From positions 197,927 to 261,926 of the forward strand of contig NZ_KB235950.1 in assembly GCF_000332335.1 (NCBI RefSeq): a stretch of DNA of 64,000 nucleotides. The letters run 5' to 3'. Below the pieces are notes generated by a model. The model searched no databases, was not told where the DNA came from, and saw only the letters and a program-made list of their open reading frames with translations. Positions 1-9,125 of the stretch are shown one piece after another. Within the stretch, counting starts at the first letter, position 1. Each line of letters begins with the position of its first letter. The DNA is from Kamptonema formosum PCC 10802. Lineage in GTDB: Bacteria; Cyanobacteriota; Cyanobacteriia; Cyanobacteriales; Oscillatoriaceae. A program made the translations under genes and the position numbers.

Positions 1-321
1 AAATTCCAGATTTATTATGACACCGGCACGCTGAATTACATTACGACGGCGAGGAGGGATGGCCAAGTGGTGGCGTGCGCCGCTCAGGGTGCGGGGGAGC
101 CTTGCGCCGAGGTGCTGTTTCCGCTAAAGTCGGATGAGAAGAACCCCAAAAGTGCTCTGCAACGGATATTGCGCATCCGCGTTCCGGCTGACGGGCCAAT
201 CAGCGAAACAGACCCCCGCGTCTACATTAGTCTGGATAAGTATCTCAACGGTCAGTACCCCAGCTTGGATCTGACTCGCATCCGCACACCGGCCTCTGAA
301 TCTGACAATTCCCCCCAGTGA
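1..321 (+). CDS. C-terminal part of an unidentified protein, 5' end outside window
   Basis: Frame 1 is open from the first base to the TGA at 319-321, giving at least 106 residues. The gene therefore starts upstream of the window. The visible part is soluble, with a positively charged middle, a PxSETDPRVYISLDKYL-like segment and a Pro/Ser-rich tail ending SDNSPQ. I recognise no family. A small open frame begins 54 bp downstream. An internal GTG at 67 could be read as a start, but reading through it without a stop makes a truncated longer gene more likely. Confidence 0.55.
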   Translation, partial: KFQIYYDTGTLNYITTARRDGQVVACAAQGAGEPCAEVLFPLKSDEKNPKSALQRILRIRVPADGPISETDPRVYISLDKYLNGQYPSLDLTRIRTPASESDNSPQ

Positions 322-375
322 GGGCGGACTGACGCACCCGAACACGATCTGAAAGGTGACGGGAAATTCAACTTT

Positions 376-555
376 ATGGGCTTATATTTTTCCTACAGTT
401 TTTTCAGGAGACTGCCGGCGGCGCTTTTGGGTCCGGCTATCGCACAGGGGCAAAATCCCGGTTCGGGCGCAACCGCAGTCACCGGCAACTTCAAAAATCA
501 GTTGGAATTCTCTGGCCTGAAAATTTGGCGATCGACTGATAGCGGAGAGCCCTGA
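376..555 (+). CDS. small possible secreted protein translationally coupled to the next gene
   Basis: This is a 59-codon open frame. It starts at ATG 376 and ends with TGA 553-555, whose last base is the A of the ATG of the pentapeptide gene (TGATG overlap). The N-terminus has a basic-hydrophobic stretch (FFRRLPAALLGPAIA) followed by AQGQNPG, resembling a short signal peptide. The rest is featureless. The one-base overlap suggests it is expressed with its neighbour. No family is recognised and it could be a remnant of a longer gene. Confidence 0.4.
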   Translation: MGLYFSYSFFRRLPAALLGPAIAQGQNPGSGATAVTGNFKNQLEFSGLKIWRSTDSGEP

Positions 556-1403
556 TGTCGTATCATAAAGTCACAATAAAAATACTGACAGCTGTTACAA
601 TTATATATCATACTTTCGGTTGGTCAAATTTTTCTCAGGCTCAAAACCTCCAAGAAATCAATCAATTGCGTGACACGAATCAATGTCAGGGATGCGATCT
701 CAGAGGTGCCAGTCTCAGCCGCGCCGACCTCAAAGGAGTCAACTTGAGCCGCGCCGACTTGAGCGGTGCCGATCTCAAGTATGCTAACCTGGAGAGTTCC
801 GATTTGAGCGGCAGCAACCTGCAAAATGCCGGACTGCATTTTGCCAACCTGGAAAATGCGGATCTCAGAGGTGCTGACCTCAGCAATGTTAACCTCTCTG
901 CGGCCACACTCAAAAATGCCAGAATCGACCGGACGACAAAAATTGACGCCAAATGGCGTCTGGTTTGGGAGATTGTCAGTCTGGGAGGGCGAGGGCGAGA
1001 TATTAGCGGTGCCGATTTGAGTCAAGCGAATTTGCAAGCGGCGAACTTGAGTGGGGCGAACTTAAGTGGGTCTGATTTGAGTGCTGCCCAACTGAATAAT
1101 GCTAACCTCAATAGTGTCAACCTGAACGGTGCTAAACTGATTAATGCGGACTTGAATCGCGCTAACCTAACTCACGCTAAGCTCAGGAATGCTAACCTGA
1201 GGGATGCTAACCTGAGCGGTGCTGACCTCAGCGCTGCTGACTTGAAAGGTGCGGATTTGAGGGGTGCGGACTTGAGGGGCGCTGATTTAAGAAGCGATGC
1301 TTACTGGGGGAATACGCGACTGGAAGGGGCTAACCTGGAAGGGGCCAATCTGTGCGGGGCGATCGTAAGCGATGGGAAAAGATCCGAGCAAGGCTGTGAT
1401 TAG
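555..1403 (+). CDS. secreted pentapeptide-repeat protein
   Basis: The protein has 282 residues. Residues 1-30 form a signal peptide (hydrophobic core, cleavage near SQAQN). The mature protein opens with a cysteine pair in the N-terminal QCQGC motif and then runs into two blocks of A(D/N)LXX pentapeptide repeats (about residues 48-122 and 152-265). A non-repeat linker around residue 125-150 (RTTKIDAKWRLVWEIV) separates them. The CxxC-type opening (LRDTNQCQGCDLRGA) is common in exported cyanobacterial pentapeptide proteins. Pentapeptide repeats fold as a right-handed quadrilateral beta-helix. The function cannot be told from sequence. A final Cys is present near the C-terminus (EQGCD). Confidence 0.85.
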   Translation: MSYHKVTIKILTAVTIIYHTFGWSNFSQAQNLQEINQLRDTNQCQGCDLRGASLSRADLKGVNLSRADLSGADLKYANLESSDLSGSNLQNAGLHFANLENADLRGADLSNVNLSAATLKNARIDRTTKIDAKWRLVWEIVSLGGRGRDISGADLSQANLQAANLSGANLSGSDLSAAQLNNANLNSVNLNGAKLINADLNRANLTHAKLRNANLRDANLSGADLSAADLKGADLRGADLRGADLRSDAYWGNTRLEGANLEGANLCGAIVSDGKRSEQGCD

Positions 1404-1531
1404 TAGAGACAAGGGCAGGCGCGCTATACAACTTAATAATGTAAAAAAAATTAACCGCGCCATAAAAAAATGCTATATAATTAATAATTAAGTTATAGAT
1501 CATCTGCCAAAGCTGCTTTGAGAGGACTTAA

Positions 1532-4180
1532 ATGCTGCCTTCCCGCTTTCGCTCCCTCAGCCTTGTGACGGTTATTCTGTTAATGCCGGCAATCCTCGCA
1601 CTCCCCTCCTCGCCTTATGGGAGAGGGGATTGGCAGTTGAGGGGCGCAGCAGCAGCACAGGAACGCAGCAACACACCGGCAGTCCCCAGCGCCGGTGAAG
1701 CGGACCGGCTCTTTCAACAATGTGCCGAGCAATTGCGCACCGGCTACTTTCGAGACGCCCTGCAAACCTGCCAGCAAGTTCTCGCCATTCGCCAGCAGCT
1801 CAACGACACAGCCGGCATCGCAGACACCCTAAACCAGATGGGTGAAGTTCTCCTCAATCTGAGCGAATACGAGACAGCTTTAGAAAATTTAGAGCGAGCG
1901 AGAGCGCTTTACAAACAGCTAAACAATCCCGCCGGTGAGGCGGTGGCTCTCAACCATATCGGTTTTGTTTACCGCCGGCAGGGCAAGTATTCCCAAGCTT
2001 TGAATTCGCACCGGCAAGCCTTGCAAATAGCTCAAAAAATTGCTAAACTGGAAGTGGAGGGAGAATCGCTCCACAACATCGCTGCTGTCAGGGCCGATTT
2101 GGGCGAGTATGGCGAGGCGCTGGAACTGTACCGGCAAGCTTTAGCGATTCGCCGGCAAGTGGGCGACAAGCGGGGCGAAGGGCGCACCCTAAATAATATA
2201 GCCGGCGTTTACGACACTCTGGGAGATAGCAAGAAAGCGCTGGAATCCTACCAGCAAGCCCTAGCCATTCGCCAGGAAATTGGCGACAGAGCCGGTGCCG
2301 GTCGCATTCTCAATAACATCGGGGTATTATACCGGCAGCAGGCAGAATATTCTCAAGCCATCAGTTACTTCGAGCGAGCTTTGCCTGCGCTTCAAGAAAC
2401 CGGCGACAGGGGAAGCCTGAACAGCACGCTCAACAGCCTTGGCGCTCTTTACGAAAGTGCCGGCAAGTATCCGGAGGCGCTGGCATCCTACCAGCAAGCG
2501 CTGGCACTCGCCAGAGAAATTGGCGACAAACCCGGCGCGAGAAAAGCGCTCAGCAATATCGGGTTTGTCTTTGCCCGACAGAACCAGCCGGAGTTAGGGA
2601 TTGTTTTCTACAAGCAAGCCGTCAACATTACCGAGGCGATCCGGCAAGATTTGCGGCAGCTGTCTCGGGAAGAGCAGCAGTCTTACACAGAAACAGTAGC
2701 CGACACCTATCGCAGTTTGGCTGACCTGCTGCTCAGGGAAAATCGGGTGCTGGAAGCGCAACAGGTTCTGGATTTGCTCAAGGTTCAGGAACTCGACGAC
2801 TACCTGAAAACCGTGCGGGGAAATGAGCGGACATCTGGGGGGGTGGACTTGCTGCCCTCTGAACAGGGGGTATCAGCGGAGTGGGCGCGCATTCAAGACA
2901 GGGCAATTCAGCTGGGAAAAGAACTGGCAGAACTGCAAAAGATTCCACCGGCATCCCGAACGCCGGCCCAGCAATTGCGCTTAGCGGAACTGGAGAAAAT
3001 TCAGCAGGAAATTCGCCAGCAATTTAGGGAATTCAGCCGCCGTCCTGAGGTAGTGGCGCGGGTGCGGCAGCTCGACGGAACAGCAGCAGGAGAAAATCTG
3101 GATTTGCCCCGTCTCAACCGGCTGCGAGAGACTCTGCAAAAACTGCGGCGAAGAGAGAGCGGGAAGACGCCTGTGGTGCTGTATCCGCTGGTGCTGGAAG
3201 ACCGGCTGGAATTGGTGCTGGTGAGTGCGGATTCGACCCCGATTCACCGCACAGTGCCGGTGCGGCGGAAAGAACTTATTGAAGCGATTGCAGCCTTTCG
3301 GGAAGCGCTCACGAATCGCACAAAATCAGTTATCAAAGTTCAGGAGTCCGCGCGTTTGCTGTATGGCTGGCTGATTCAGCCGGTGGAAAAGGACCTGGCG
3401 CAAGCCAGCGCCGAAATCATTCTCTACGCTCCTGATAGCCAGTTGCGCTACATTCCCCTCGCCGCTCTTTTTGATGGCAAGCAGTGGCTGGCGCAGCGCT
3501 TCAGCGTCAATAATATCACTGCTGCCAGCCTGACGAACTTCGACACCCCACCGCAAAATCAGCCCCGCATTCTTGCCGGTGCCTTTACCACCGGCAGTTA
3601 CAGCGTCTGGGTGGGGACGCGCCAGGTTCCCTTCGCTGGGTTGCCGTTTGCCGGTCAGGAAGTGGAAAATCTGGCGGTTCTATTTCCGGGGACGACGAAA
3701 TTGCTAGACCGGGACTTCAGCCGCGACGCCACTGTGCCCCGCATGAATCAGTACAGCACTGTCCATCTGGCAACCCATGCGGAGTTTGCCAGCGGTCAGC
3801 CAGAAGATTCTTTTATTCTTTTTGGGGATGGCAGTCGCGTTACGCTCGCAGATGTGGGAGACTGGAAATTGTCGAATGTGGATTTGATGGTGCTGAGCGC
3901 CTGCAAAACTGGCGTCGGCGGTGTGCTGGGGAATGGGGTGGAGATTTTGGGCTTTGGCTACCAGATGCAGCAAGCCGGTGCGAGGGCGTCGGTGGCTTCT
4001 CTGTGGTCTGTGGACGACGGCAGCACGCAAGTGCTGATGGATGCTTTCTATGCGGCGCTGAAAACCGGCACCGTCACGAAAGCCGAAGCCCTGCGAACCG
4101 CTCAAATCTCCCTGATTGCCGGCAGCTACCGCCACCCTTACTACTGGGCTCCGTTTATTTTGATTGGCAATGGGCTGTGA
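1532..4180 (+). CDS. exported TPR-CHAT domain protein (caspase-like fold)
   Basis: The protein has 882 residues. A hydrophobic N-terminus (about 1-25) looks like a signal peptide. About seven 40-residue TPR units follow from residue 55 to 380 (ALAIRQ..GDRAGxGRxLNNIGxxY type). A charged coiled-coil-like region comes next (about 440-510), then the C-terminal CHAT domain (about 560-880). The catalytic dyad is visible: His749 in HLATHAEF and Cys791 in VLSACKTG. CHAT domains are clan CD (caspase-like) proteases, usually regulated by their TPR part. The signal region is interrupted by a small palindrome (1601-1629) that adds SSPYGRGDWQLRG between the hydrophobic core and AAAAQERS. The following gene is 450 bp away, so it is probably monocistronic. 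Confidence 0.88.
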   Translation: MLPSRFRSLSLVTVILLMPAILALPSSPYGRGDWQLRGAAAAQERSNTPAVPSAGEADRLFQQCAEQLRTGYFRDALQTCQQVLAIRQQLNDTAGIADTLNQMGEVLLNLSEYETALENLERARALYKQLNNPAGEAVALNHIGFVYRRQGKYSQALNSHRQALQIAQKIAKLEVEGESLHNIAAVRADLGEYGEALELYRQALAIRRQVGDKRGEGRTLNNIAGVYDTLGDSKKALESYQQALAIRQEIGDRAGAGRILNNIGVLYRQQAEYSQAISYFERALPALQETGDRGSLNSTLNSLGALYESAGKYPEALASYQQALALAREIGDKPGARKALSNIGFVFARQNQPELGIVFYKQAVNITEAIRQDLRQLSREEQQSYTETVADTYRSLADLLLRENRVLEAQQVLDLLKVQELDDYLKTVRGNERTSGGVDLLPSEQGVSAEWARIQDRAIQLGKELAELQKIPPASRTPAQQLRLAELEKIQQEIRQQFREFSRRPEVVARVRQLDGTAAGENLDLPRLNRLRETLQKLRRRESGKTPVVLYPLVLEDRLELVLVSADSTPIHRTVPVRRKELIEAIAAFREALTNRTKSVIKVQESARLLYGWLIQPVEKDLAQASAEIILYAPDSQLRYIPLAALFDGKQWLAQRFSVNNITAASLTNFDTPPQNQPRILAGAFTTGSYSVWVGTRQVPFAGLPFAGQEVENLAVLFPGTTKLLDRDFSRDATVPRMNQYSTVHLATHAEFASGQPEDSFILFGDGSRVTLADVGDWKLSNVDLMVLSACKTGVGGVLGNGVEILGFGYQMQQAGARASVASLWSVDDGSTQVLMDAFYAALKTGTVTKAEALRTAQISLIAGSYRHPYYWAPFILIGNGL

Positions 4181-4632
4181 GGGGATTGGGCGGATTTGGG
4201 ATTTGGGATAAAGGAACCGCAGGGTGCGCAGATACAGCGAGTTCTGTCCCTTCGTGTGAATTTCAGAACCCCGGTTTCTTTAACCCGGGGTTCGGGGCCC
4301 TCAGCGGTTGCGCCCATCATTTAGAACTGCTATAGCTGTAATTTATGTCCAGTTGATTTACCGCACGAATGCCCCCTCACCCCCCTCCCCCCTGTCCCAC
4401 AAGGGGAGAGGGGGAGTGAGAAAAAACGGCGTCACGCAGTGGCTGGCCAAACCCGATTGAACAGCGCCAGCCTGACCCGTGTCAAAATCTCTCAGGTGTT
4501 ATATAATAAGAGTGCAGTCGCCATAGATGAGCCACTTTTTAAGCGTCAGGGAAGATAGTTTGAGCGAAACGTTAAATTATAAATTAGTCCCCCTCTTTCA
4601 GTCAACCCCTCAACACAAAAAGGTAAGTCATA
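4181..4632. other. intergenic region with repeats and a possible promoter
   Basis: No gene is seen. There is a palindromic AACCCCGGTTTC...ACCCGGGGTTC element near 4264-4292, and a C-rich/G-rich inverted block at 4371-4416 (CCCCCTCCCCCC / GGGGAGAGGGGG). A TATAAT at 4502-4507 could be the -10 box of the kinase gene at 4633. No convincing -35 is visible. Confidence 0.4.
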
Positions 4633-7600
4633 ATGGCTAACCGAAAATCAAAAACTCTCGACAGGACCCGCTCGCAACTGGAGGCCAAAAGGCGCGACAG
4701 TGAGGAGCAATTTCGCTTGATGGCTGAGACAGCCCCATTCACGATTTGGATCGCAGATGGTTCCGGGGGCTGGAATTACTGCAATTCGGTCTGGCTGGAA
4801 CTGACAGGGCGTCCCCTGTCCGGGCAGCAAGGGATGGGCTGGCTGAGCAGCATCCATCCAGAGGACAGACAGCGGTGTCGGGACACCTATCTCGCCGCCG
4901 TTAAGGTCGGGGAAAAGTTCCAGATAGAGTGCCGGTCGCTGGGAGCGAGTGGGGAGTGCCGGTGGGTAATGCATGCCGGCGCACCGCGATTTGCCCCGGA
5001 TGGCAGCTTGATGGGTTACACCGGCACCGCCACGGATATAACAGACACAAAAATAGCAGAAATCGCGCTGCAGCGGGGAAATGAGGATCTGGAGCGGCGA
5101 GTTGAAGAGCGCACTGCAGAACTGGTTTCTAGAAACGCGCAATTGCAGCAAGCGATTGCTGAGCTGGAGGCAGCTAAAATGGAGCTAGACCGGCTGTTCA
5201 GCGTTTCCGCTGACTTGCTGGCGATTGCGGATATGGACGGGTATTTTAAGCGAGTCAATCCTGCTGTAGAAACTATCTTGGGCTACACAGCTGAGGAATT
5301 TTTGGCGGCTCGCTGGATAGAGCTGATTCACCCAGACGACCGAGCTAGAACTGTGGCGGAAGGCGAAGAGCAAATCGCCACGGGAAAACCGTCGGTTCAA
5401 TTTGAGAATCGCTATCGCTGTAAAGATGGGTCGTACAAGTGGCTGGCTTGGAACTCAATGCCGGTTCCTGAGGAAGGGTTCATTTGTGCGGTGGCGCGTG
5501 ACATCACCGAGCGCAAACACGCAGAAGAAGCCTTGCGCGAGAGCGAACAGCGATACCAAACTTTGGCGAGACTGTCGCCGGTGGGAATATTCCGCAGCGA
5601 CGCCGAAGGAAACAACACCTACGCCAACGAGCGCTGGTGCGAGATTGCCGGACAGACTTTAGAAACTGCGGGGGGAAATGGCTGGGCAGAGGCAGTGCAT
5701 CCTGAAGACAGGGAGCGAGCCTTTACCGCCTGGAGGACTGCTGCGCTCAGTGGCGTGCCGTTTCAAAATGAAATGAGGCTGGTGCGTCCTGATGGCAGTT
5801 TGGTGTGGTGCTTGGTGCAGGCAATTCCTGAGATGGGGGAGGATGGTAGACTCCGAGGCTATGTGGGAACAGTTACGGATATTAGTGACCGCAAACAAGC
5901 TGAAATTGCTTTGCAAGAATCTGAGGCGCGGTTCCAGGGGTTGGCGGAAAACTTGCCGGGATTGATCTATCAGTACCGGTACTGTGCCGGCAATCCCAGA
6001 GGAGAGTTTCCTTATATCAGTGCCGGTTGCTGTGACCTTTTTGAGTTAGAGCCAGAAACCGTCGTGCGAAATGGTGACTTGATTTGGCAGCAAGTTCACC
6101 CGGAGGACGAGAGGGGCTTGGCGGAGTCTGTTCTCGCCGCCGCACACACTGGGCAGTGGCGCAGGGAGTGGCGCAGCATCACGCCATCCGGCAAGATCAA
6201 GTGGATTCAAGGAGTAGCCAGACTCAAACAGGAAGTGGACGGCATTATGCTTTGGGATGGCTTGATGCTAGATATCACTGAGCGCAAATTTCTGGAAGAA
6301 GAATTAGCCCTGCGGCAAGCGCAATTTGACGCTTTCTTCACTGCTGCCCCCGCCGGCATGGTGATTCTCGACACCGACCTGCGCTACTCGCAAATTAATC
6401 GCGCTTTAGCGGCAATGGGGGGGCGGTCAGTCGGGGACTATCTGGGCAAGACGCTCAGGGAAGCAGAGCCGCAACTGGCTGAGGCTATAGAGCCACTGTA
6501 CCGGCAAATGTTGGCGACCGGCAAGCCCCTGCTCAATCAGGAGCTGAGCGGTGAAATTGCCAGCGATCCTGGTGTTGACCGGCACTGGCTGTGCTCTTAT
6601 TTTCCCCTTCCCGGTCAGGACGGAACTCCCATCGGTTTGGGCGCAGTGGTTGTGGAAATTACCGATCTCAAGCAAGCCGAGCAAGCTCAAGCCCGACTGA
6701 CTGCGCTCCTGGAAGCCACCACGGACTTTGTTGCCATGTCTGATGCGGCTGGACGGATGATCTACGTTAACAGAGCCGGTCGCTTAATGGTGGGAATTGG
6801 CGAAGATGAAGACATTACCGCTCTCACTATCCCCGATTTTATCCCAGACTCAGAAATTGAGAAGTCGGCCAGTGAAATTATCCCAACCTGTGTGAGCGAG
6901 GGGGTGTGGAGAGGCGAGTTTGCCCTGCAACATCGCAATGGGACGGTAATTCCTGTATCCCAGGTTTCCATGTCCCACAAATCGGAAAGCGGCGAGGTGG
7001 AGTTCCTGTCAGTCATCGCTCGCGATATCACGCAGCGCGTACAAGCTGAAGAGGCGCTGCGCAAAAGTGAGGGACTGTACCGCACTTTGGTGGATAATTT
7101 TCCCGATGGAGCGGTATTTCTATTTGACCCCGACTTGCGCTACATCCTCGCCGGTGGCTCTGAGCTAGAGCGGCTGGGTTTTGACTCAGCCTCTGTAGAG
7201 GGTAAAAATGCTGTGGAATTTTGGCCGGCAGGAGCTCGCGAGCGAATTGCCCAGCTTCACCGCGCGGCGATTGCCGGTGAGGTGAGGGCGGAAGAAAACG
7301 CTTGGAGTGGGAACATCTACTTCATGCAAACGCTGCCGGTAAAAAATCACCAGGGAGAAATTTTTGCCGGCATGCTCGTCTCCCAGAATATCACCGAATA
7401 CAAACAAGCCGAAGAGGCGCTGAGGCAATCGGAAGCCCAGTTGCGAGAGCAAGCGCAGCGGGCGGAATTGCTCAACCGGCTGGCGAGCCAGATCCGCCAG
7501 TCCCTGGACTTGGACACACTCTTAAAAACAGCGGTGAACTCCACCCGCAATGTGCTTGCGATTGACCGCTGTCACTTCGCCTGGTATCGCCCCCACGCCA

Positions 7601-8871
7601 ATCCACCCTCTTGGGAGGTGATTGAGGAAGCCAAAGCACCGGCTCTCCCCAGCCAATTGGGTTTTTATCCCGCCAGTGACGTCGGACCCGTCACCGATAC
7701 AATTATAGCAGGAGAAATGATTTGTGTCAGTGAGGCAGACAAGTTTCCCGAACCGATTTTTCGGCAATTTTTGCTCAAGTTGGGCCACAAATCGGAGGCC
7801 GTTCTTCCCATTAAAACGCGCTCCGAGGAAATTGGCGTGCTGATATTTGCCTCTTGCTATTCAGCCCACTACTGGAGCCAAAGTGAAATAGAACTCCTGC
7901 AAGCCGTGAGCGAGCAAGTGGGCATTGCCATCAACCAAGCCGAACTCTACGAGCGAACCCGCAAAGCTGCCCAAGAGGCGACGGCTAAGAGCCAGCAGCT
8001 GGAACTCGCTTTGCAGCAACTCCAGCGCACCCAGTCCCAGCTGATTCAGAGTGAAAAAATGTCCTCCCTAGGCCAGCTCGTCGCGGGGGTAGCTCACGAA
8101 ATTAACAATCCGGTTAGCTTTATTTATGGCAATGTTGAGCATGCCAGAGAGTACGCCGGCGATCTGTTAAGCCTGATTCAGCTCTACCGCGACACTTATC
8201 CCCATCCCGCCGCTGCAATTGAAGCCGAAATAGAGGCAATCGACCTGGATTTTCTCACAGAAGACATGCCAAAGCTGCTCGATTCGATGAAAATGGGAGC
8301 AGAGCGCATCGGTGAGATCGTGCGCTCTTTGCGCACCTTTTCCCGGCTCGACGAAGCGGCGGTCAAAGAAGTCAACCTCCACGAAGGCATCGACAGCACT
8401 CTAATGATCCTGCAAAACCGCTTGAAGCAGCGCCCCGATCATCCGGCAATTCAGGTGATTAAAGAGTACGGCGACTTACCTTTAGTGGAGTGCTGCGCCG
8501 GCCAGCTGAATCAAGTGTTTATGAATCTCCTGAATAATGCCATTGACGCCCTAGACGAACAGCAAGCCAAGGTGACGCCCGAAGACCTGAAGGCCAATCC
8601 CAGCACCATAAAAATTGTTACCTCCGCCCTCGATAAGGAGTGGGTCGCTATCTCGATTGCCGACAGCGGTTCCGGAATCCCCGAGGCTGTGAAAAAGCGG
8701 CTATTTGACCCATTCTTTACCACTAAACCTGTGGGCAAAGGCACGGGACTGGGCCTGTCTATCAGCTATCAAATTGTGGTAGAAAAGCACGGCGGCAGGT
8801 TATATTGCAACTCGCAGCTGGGCAAGGGTGCGGAGTTTGTCATGGAGATTCCGGTCCGGCAAAGCCGGTGA
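4633..8871 (+). CDS. multi-PAS, GAF hybrid sensor histidine kinase
   Basis: The protein has 1412 residues with no membrane segment, so it is a soluble sensor. Seven PAS/PAC units follow one another (roughly residues 22-142, 182-300, 305-425, 430-550, 556-680, 685-805, 810-930). Several end with the PAC signature DIT(E/D)RK. A GAF domain lies at about 950-1110. The kinase core follows: the phospho-acceptor is His1155 in the H-box ([10 protein letters not shown]), the N-box is [10 protein letters not shown], the G1 box is DSGSGIP, and the F/G2 boxes are FFTTK and GTGLGLS. A coiled coil ([12 protein letters not shown] and [12 protein letters not shown]) links modules. No receiver domain is attached and no response regulator gene is adjacent. 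The ligands of the PAS units are unknown. Confidence 0.92.
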   Translation: MANRKSKTLDRTRSQLEAKRRDSEEQFRLMAETAPFTIWIADGSGGWNYCNSVWLELTGRPLSGQQGMGWLSSIHPEDRQRCRDTYLAAVKVGEKFQIECRSLGASGECRWVMHAGAPRFAPDGSLMGYTGTATDITDTKIAEIALQRGNEDLERRVEERTAELVSRNAQLQQAIAELEAAKMELDRLFSVSADLLAIADMDGYFKRVNPAVETILGYTAEEFLAARWIELIHPDDRARTVAEGEEQIATGKPSVQFENRYRCKDGSYKWLAWNSMPVPEEGFICAVARDITERKHAEEALRESEQRYQTLARLSPVGIFRSDAEGNNTYANERWCEIAGQTLETAGGNGWAEAVHPEDRERAFTAWRTAALSGVPFQNEMRLVRPDGSLVWCLVQAIPEMGEDGRLRGYVGTVTDISDRKQAEIALQESEARFQGLAENLPGLIYQYRYCAGNPRGEFPYISAGCCDLFELEPETVVRNGDLIWQQVHPEDERGLAESVLAAAHTGQWRREWRSITPSGKIKWIQGVARLKQEVDGIMLWDGLMLDITERKFLEEELALRQAQFDAFFTAAPAGMVILDTDLRYSQINRALAAMGGRSVGDYLGKTLREAEPQLAEAIEPLYRQMLATGKPLLNQELSGEIASDPGVDRHWLCSYFPLPGQDGTPIGLGAVVVEITDLKQAEQAQARLTALLEATTDFVAMSDAAGRMIYVNRAGRLMVGIGEDEDITALTIPDFIPDSEIEKSASEIIPTCVSEGVWRGEFALQHRNGTVIPVSQVSMSHKSESGEVEFLSVIARDITQRVQAEEALRKSEGLYRTLVDNFPDGAVFLFDPDLRYILAGGSELERLGFDSASVEGKNAVEFWPAGARERIAQLHRAAIAGEVRAEENAWSGNIYFMQTLPVKNHQGEIFAGMLVSQNITEYKQAEEALRQSEAQLREQAQRAELLNRLASQIRQSLDLDTLLKTAVNSTRNVLAIDRCHFAWYRPHANPPSWEVIEEAKAPALPSQLGFYPASDVGPVTDTIIAGEMICVSEADKFPEPIFRQFLLKLGHKSEAVLPIKTRSEEIGVLIFASCYSAHYWSQSEIELLQAVSEQVGIAINQAELYERTRKAAQEATAKSQQLELALQQLQRTQSQLIQSEKMSSLGQLVAGVAHEINNPVSFIYGNVEHAREYAGDLLSLIQLYRDTYPHPAAAIEAEIEAIDLDFLTEDMPKLLDSMKMGAERIGEIVRSLRTFSRLDEAAVKEVNLHEGIDSTLMILQNRLKQRPDHPAIQVIKEYGDLPLVECCAGQLNQVFMNLLNNAIDALDEQQAKVTPEDLKANPSTIKIVTSALDKEWVAISIADSGSGIPEAVKKRLFDPFFTTKPVGKGTGLGLSISYQIVVEKHGGRLYCNSQLGKGAEFVMEIPVRQSR

Positions 8872-8874
8872 TAC

Positions 8875-9125
8875 AAATTTTGGATTTTGGATTTTGGATT
8901 TTGGATTTTTCTCCCGGACCTCAAACAAAAGTAGGGGCGTTACGCGCCAGTGTAACGCCCCTAAATATCCTGCTCACTCAAGTAAGATGCTCTCCGAAAA
9001 GCCTCACTTCAAGAAAAGAGAGGAGGCAGAGCCTCACCTGAAGCGTTCCCAGGCTGGAGCCTGGGAACGAGAAAAATCCAAAATCCAAAATAGGGATATA
9101 ACACCTAACACCTAACACCTCATTT
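8875..9125. repeat. short tandem and inverted repeats between kinase and metacaspase
   Basis: This stretch holds a GGATTTT heptamer array (8880-8910), a hairpin GGGGCGTTACGCG...TGTAACGCCCC (8935-8962), a second hairpin with arms TTCCCAGGCT/AGCCTGGGAA (9049-9070), a CCAAAAT array (about 9074-9092) and AACACCT repeats directly before the next start codon (9097-9121). These are typical cyanobacterial intergenic repeats. The kinase terminator may be one of the hairpins. Confidence 0.6.
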
